Below, in pieces: positions 59,505 to 64,000 of a stretch of 64,000 nucleotides of DNA. This DNA is from Flaccisagitta enflata (taxonomy: Eukaryota; Chaetognatha; Sagittoidea; Aphragmophora). Numbering within the stretch: position 1 is the first letter of the stretch; every line of letters begins with the position of its first letter. The translations under genes were made by a program, and so were the position numbers. The stretch spans positions 36,518,001 through 36,582,000 of the forward strand of contig OZ231127.1 of assembly GCA_965153355.1 (NCBI GenBank). The letters are read 5' to 3'. The notes under the pieces are model-generated. The model did not search any database, had not been told where the DNA came from, and was given only the letters and a program-made list of their open reading frames with translations.

Positions 59505-60100
59505 GTGATGATCGTCCCAGTTGGGTGCTTCACATAGCAAAAGTTGGGAGTATCCTTTTACCCTACTGACGTAATATGGAGGAGGAAAAATTATGAAGAT
59601 GATCATTTTTCTGTTTTTATAATTCCTTCATCTTCCATTTTTTGTTTGGCTTTAAGGTTCCTACAGATTTCCCAGAATTCAGCAAAACATGTGTAGTTTT
59701 GTTACAAAAAGGATAATTATTTATTTCAGAAAATTATTATGTTTGTAATAAATAATTAAAATATTTGAGCATAAGTTATGTAACAGCTTATAAAAGGCAG
59801 AATTATAATTCTATGAAGAGTAGAAATTTGTAAAAGCTAATTCAAACAATATCAGTATACATGTTGTTTTATCCCAGTGCATTATGCAAATTAGGTGTTC
59901 AAAAACAATTTTCTAAAAAACGGAAGTTGAATGATTCTTGATAAAGGAAAAATAGTATAAGTCTTAAAATTAGCCACTCTATAATAAATAAAAAGTGTGA
60001 AAAGAAATAACCAACTTTTGCTAAGTTAAGCACCCAATTGTCCCAGGTTTCTGCATGAATTTAGTATCGCGTGAGGTTGGAAGTGATAGATGATGGGAAC
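59505..60100. other. Downstream of the last visible NPC1 exon
   Basis: AT-rich, no exon that continues NPC1. Confidence 0.5.
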
Positions 60101-60104
60101 CTCC

Positions 60105-60655
60105 ATTTGGGCAGCGGCACCAAAGGGCCGAATTTTCAAATGCCCATCCTTCTGTTATTCTGTCCCTCCGTCCTTCCATCCGCCCCCCCCCTAAAAGGCC
60201 ATTGAGGCCCCAAATCATCACTCTTAGACCTGATTTTGACCTCCAAGCCCTAATTTTAGTCCTCCCAGGCCTCAATTTAGCGCTCCAGTCCTCAAATTAT
60301 CAAATCTGCCCTCCTGACCTCGAATTTGCCCTCCTGACCTCGAATTTGCCCTCCTGACCTCGAATCTGCCCTCCTAACCTCTTCTTAGCCCTCCAGCTTT
60401 CATGACATCCCTCTGTGCCTCAAATCAGCCCTCCAGGCCTCAAATTAGCCCTGGAGGCCTAAACTCTGCCCTCCAAGCTTCAAATATGCCATCAAGATTT
60501 AAAATTTGCCATCAAGATTTAAAATTTGCCCTACTTGCATGTTATCAGATCTTCAGGCCTCAAATACTGCTCTCACTCCACTTCTTCACTTGATCACTCC
60601 AAGCAGGGCATTGGGAACCGCTGACCATGTGCGATCCTTGGATGACTAGTTTCTA
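60105..60655. repeat. Family B element
   Basis: TTTGGGCAGCGGCACC at the left, GCCCTCCTGACCTCGAATTT minisatellite units at 60,300-60,550, and GCAGGGCATTGGGAACCGCT then GACCATGTGCGATCCTTGG at the right, matching 42,383. Confidence 0.75.
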
Positions 60656-61159
60656 CCCAAGTCCAGGGTGGCAGAAAATTCTATAGGTCCGGGCACAATT
60701 TTGTGCCTCGCTTTGAGTCCGACTTAAAAAAATTAGCTACTTAGTGTAAATATTGCACTTAATTGCTAGTTTTCTGCATCTCACCCTTGATTATTGGAAG
60801 AATGTCGAATTACGTAATTTGACTTTTCGAAACGTAGGGGAGAAATAAAGTTTTCCATTTTCGGTTTGGGACAATTTTAGAAAGTTTGGTAGTTTTGGGG
60901 CTGGGAGTATACATTTTTTGATATTCACAGCTAAGATAGAGCTTATTTTTCTCTTTCAAATGGCGCCAACCAGAAGTCCCTAGGATCAATAGTTTTGGAG
61001 TTATGAATTTTTTAATCTTTTTATATTTTTTCGCATTTTCGCAAAAATCGATATTTTTTATCGATCCCAATTTTTTGGTCTTATGTAACAGTAGGGAAGA
61101 ATAACTTGTTACTCAAATTGACCCTGACTTTTATGACGCTAGCATTGATATTTTATTCT

Positions 61160-61196
61160 GCTTAAGAGGGAGAGAGAAAGAGAGAGAGAGAGAGAC

Positions 61197-61271
<75 letters not shown>
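61160..61271. repeat. (GA)n(CA)n microsatellite
   Basis: GAGA units then about 36 CA units. Confidence 0.95.
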
Positions 61272-61274
<3 letters not shown>

Positions 61275-61759
61275 ACAAAAAAGACCGAAAGCAAAAAAAG
61301 CACAGATTGAATAACAAAAACAGACAATCAACCAGACATCATGAGATGCACACACAGAAGAACAAGCACCGAAAAAAAAGACTTCCATTTATGACTTTTT
61401 TCCGGTCGGCGATTAGCCGCCTTTATTGGTATAGAAAGCAAGAGTTACTACATCAAAAGAATAAGTGATTTAACATAAAACCCCCACTTACCCTTCCGAT
61501 TTTTAAAGTTTACCCTTTACTTTCCCCCTTATTCCCTTAATTTTTAAAAATCTATAAGTCCGACTTTTCAGCTATAGTTCCGAGGCACAATGTGCCAAGT
61601 GTGCCCCTGTTTCTGCCACCCTGCCCAAGTCGTATTTCAGCCCAAACTAGTGGGGGAAGTCTGGCTATTTGGCACACGGGGAAATTGCGGACAAAGTGAT
61701 ACAGCCTCTTCCTGGTTGGGATAAGTTGCCTAATTTTTGGGTTAAAATTCGTTATAAGG

Positions 61760-62010
61760 GCTTGTGTGGGGTAGCGAGGGGTAGCGACGGGTGGGCAAAA
61801 TCCGACGGGTGGAAGGAATCATGTAGGGGTAGCGACGGGTGGGAATTTAACCGAGGGGTAGGTCGAGGGGTGGGAAATAAAATCGACATGTGGGAAGTGG
61901 ATTGAGAGGTTGGTAGGGGCGGGTCGAGGGGTAGGGGTGGTTCGAGGGGTAGGGGTAGGTCAAGGGGTAAGGGTGGGTCAATGGGTGGGTGGATGGAAGG
62001 CATTGTTGAT
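61760..62010 (+). repeat. G-rich GGTAGCGAGGGGTAG repeat
   Basis: Degenerate units of GGGTAGGGGT and GGTCGAGGGG. Leads into the telomere-like block. Confidence 0.75.
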
Positions 62011-62034
62011 TTTGTAACATAACCCCTATTAACA

Positions 62035-62265
62035 AACCCCAACACTACCCCTAACCCTAACCCAACACTACTAACCCTAAACTAACACTACCCTAACCTA
62101 ATCCCCAACACTACACTAACCTAAACCCTACTCTCTAACCCTAACCCCAACACTACCCTAACCCTAACCCAACACCCTCACCTAAACCCAACACTATAAC
62201 CTAAACCCAACACTACCCTAACCCTAACCCCCAACACTACCCCTAACCCTAAACCCCACCTCCCC
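62035..62265 (-). repeat. Degenerate telomere-like repeat, CCCTAA strand
   Basis: CCCTAACCCTAACCC mixed with CCAACACTA spacers. Irregular, unlike a functional telomere. Just downstream the same motifs continue on the other strand. Confidence 0.8.
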
Positions 62266-63605
62266 ACCACCACCCTTTTTGTTTTTTGAATTATGAACCT
62301 TGAACTTAAAGGTATTGAGACTGCAATATAAATGAGATTTTTGTACAAGTAGGTGGATCGAGGAGGGGTGATCAGGTAGGGTGGATCGAGGTAGGGGTGA
62401 TTGCGGAGGGTGATAGAGGCAGACCTAGGGAGACCTAGGGTAGTATTGTTTTTAGGTTAGGCAGTAAAGGTTTGTGGTTAGGTAGTGTTGGGTTTAGGTT
62501 GGGGCAGACCTAGGGTAGTGTTGCGTTTAGGTTAGGTAGTGTTTTGGTTTAGGTTAGGGTGTATGGTTTAGGTTAGGAGACCTAGGGTAGACCTAGGGTA
62601 TACCAAGAGGTAGACCAAGGGTAGGTCAATTTTTGAACCACCACCTCCCCCACCACCACCCTTTTGGTTTTTTGAACTATGAAATCCCTTGAACTTAAAG
62701 GTATTGAGACTGCAATATGTAAATGAGATTTTGTACAAGTAGGGGTGGATCTAGAGGTAGATCGAGGGGTGGACCTTGGGGTAGACCGAGGGGTAGTATT
62801 GTGTTTAGGGTTAGGGGTAGTGTTTGGTTTAGGGTTAGGGGTAGTGTTGGGTTTAGGGTTGGGGTAGACAAGGGGTAAAGGTGTTTAGGCTTGGGGTAGT
62901 GTTTGTTTGTGGGTTAGGCAGTGTTGGGTTTTAGGTTAGTAGACCTAGGGTAGACCTAGGGCATACCAAGAGTGCAGACCGAGGGGTAGGATCAAGGGGT
63001 AACACATCCCACATTTTGAACCACCACCTTCCCCACCACCACCCTTTTTGGTTTTTTGAACTATGAAATCCCTTGAACTTAAAGGTATTGAGACTGCAAT
63101 ATGTAAATGAGATTTTTGTACAAGTAGGGGTGGATCGAGGGGTAGGGGTGGATTGAGGGGTAGACCTAGGGCTAGACCTAGGGGTAGTATTATGTTTAGG
63201 GTTAGGGGTAGTGTTGTATTTAGGGTTAGGGCAGTGTTGGGTTTAGGGTTAAGGTAGACCTAGGGCAGTGTTTATGCTTAGGTTAGGTAGTGTTTGCCTA
63301 GGTTAGGGCAGACCTAGGGCAGACTCCAGACCGAGGGGTACGTCAATTCTTTGAACCATCACCTCCCCACCACCACCCTTTTTGGTTTTTTGAACCATGA
63401 AATCCCTTGAACTTAAAGGTATTGAGACTGCAATATGTAAATGAGATTTTTGTACAAGTAGGGGTGGATCGAGGGGTAGGGGTGGATCGAGGGGTAGGGG
63501 TGGATCGAGGGGTAGGGGTGGATTGAGGGGCAGACCTAGGGGTAGAACTAGGGGTAGTATTGCGTTTAGGGTTAGGGGTGGTGTGTTGGGTTTAGGTTAG
63601 GTAGT
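62266..63605 (+). repeat. Telomere-like (TTAGGG-strand) modules, period 334-389 bp
   Basis: Four modules share CCACCACCCTTTTTGGTTTT, TTGAACTTAAAGGTATTGAG and ACTGCAATATGTAAATGAGA (GAACTT landmarks at 62,302, 62,691, 63,075, 63,409), each followed by TTAGGGTTAGGGGTAGTGTT-type sequence. Subtelomeric or interstitial telomeric satellite in character. Confidence 0.85.
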
Positions 63606-63623
63606 GTTGCGTTGTTCGGATCT

Positions 63624-63737
63624 GTGCCGGTGATTGACGACATCTCTACTAAGCCATTGCCTGTAATGAAATACCAGTCGTGGCGTGTGAACGATCGCGC
63701 TCGCAAATCGAAGCGCCATAATGAAGTTTGTTCATGA
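63624..63737 (+). CDS. Short ORF A in the terminal compact segment
   Basis: An open frame reaching TGA at 63,735; possible starts GTG 63,624 or ATG 63,666. Reads VPVIDDISTKPLPVMKYQSW, then RVNDRARKSKRHNEVCS. Basic C-terminal half. Not recognised. The left limit runs into the G-rich repeat, so the true start is unclear. Confidence 0.3.
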   Translation: MPVIDDISTKPLPVMKYQSWRVNDRARKSKRHNEVCS

Positions 63738-63840
63738 AATTCATTGGCCGATCTTTGCGATTCGGTGTGATGTGTTGCTGTCGGCGATGAAGCCTATGGA
63801 TATTCTCGCGATCAAGCGTAGATCGTCAAGCGCATATTAA
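63721..63840 (+). CDS. Short ORF B in the terminal compact segment
   Basis: ATG to TAA, 39 codons (MKFVHEIHWPIFAIRCDVLL, then SAMKPMDILAIKRRSSSAY). Overlaps the end of ORF A by 17 bases in another frame. No ribosome-binding motif stands out. Not recognised. Confidence 0.3.
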   Translation: MKFVHEIHWPIFAIRCDVLLSAMKPMDILAIKRRSSSAY

Positions 63841-63843
63841 ACC

Positions 63844-63987
63844 ATGATCGAAGAGAACATCGATCAACCAGTTTGCCATGATACTATAAGTGAATATGTC
63901 CGGCGATATCAGCCATCTGCAAGCGAAGCTGGTCAAAACGTCAGTTCGCCGGCGCCAAGCGGCGTCAGCGCGGCATCCGATACGTGA
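63844..63987 (+). CDS. Short ORF C in the terminal compact segment
   Basis: ATG to TGA, 47 codons (MIEENIDQPVCHDTISEYVR, then RYQPSASEAGQNVSSPAPSG and a short tail). Starts three bases after ORF B stops; its TGA overlaps a following ATG by one base (TGATG), where a further frame runs off the window. Not recognised. Confidence 0.35.
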   Translation: MIEENIDQPVCHDTISEYVRRYQPSASEAGQNVSSPAPSGVSAASDT

Positions 63988-64000
63988 TGTCGTTCTCATT

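Noticed and set aside
62035-63605. A true chromosome end
   Set aside because: Repeats are degenerate, change strand and are followed by non-repeat DNA, so this is not a terminal telomere in the assembled order.

Overview
The window is eukaryotic nuclear DNA, almost certainly animal. Its genes are split by GT-AG introns, their products match animal families (NPC1, METTL23, a DNAJC4-like J protein, an OTUD4/ALG13-type Tudor protein), and most of the sequence is non-coding repeat. Exons are rich in C/G and CpG; intergenic DNA is AT-rich and crowded with microsatellites. I cannot name the species. All recognised genes lie on the + strand.

Layout. 1-16,900: no gene recognised; microsatellites, fold-back elements and two dispersed repeat families, called here family A (carries a GTCC/GACC run, one end reads AACAAGGCCGGATACACGG) and family B (GGGCAGCGGCCCC end, carries 20-21-bp minisatellites). 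16,957-20,575: DNAJC4-like gene, four exons. 20,734-21,693: METTL23-like methyltransferase, one exon. 22,120-22,870: long CT-rich array. 24,680-25,750: start of an unrecognised small gene with one membrane segment. 25,830-38,300: repeats, including a compound 2.65-kb inverted-repeat element, a 163-bp tandem array, and a 338-bp satellite interrupted by a family B copy whose empty site can be read from neighbouring units. 38,463-47,042: Tudor plus proline-rich half of an OTUD4/ALG13-like protein, four exons; the N-terminal OTU part was not found. 47,782-50,343: element with about 550-bp terminal inverted repeats, related to the 338-bp satellite. 52,541-59,504: first nine coding exons of NPC1 (about 409 residues); the rest is not in the window. 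61,760-63,605: degenerate telomere-like repeats that switch strand. 63,614-64,000: compact unspliced sequence with short, closely packed ORFs, unlike the rest and possibly prokaryotic or phage-like, or an assembly join.

The genes are ordinary housekeeping functions (co-chaperone, protein methylation, RNA/ubiquitin-linked Tudor protein, lysosomal sterol export) with no visible shared pathway. The more unusual material is the repeats: several families carry minisatellites at fixed internal positions, two related elements grew different minisatellites at the same point, and a satellite appears related to the arms of an inverted-repeat element. In the genes, NPC1 has changed polar residues in the predicted sterol pocket and the J domain has a fresh 15-bp tandem duplication. 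All exon boundaries were read by eye from reading frame, phase and GT-AG signals; no search or alignment program was run.
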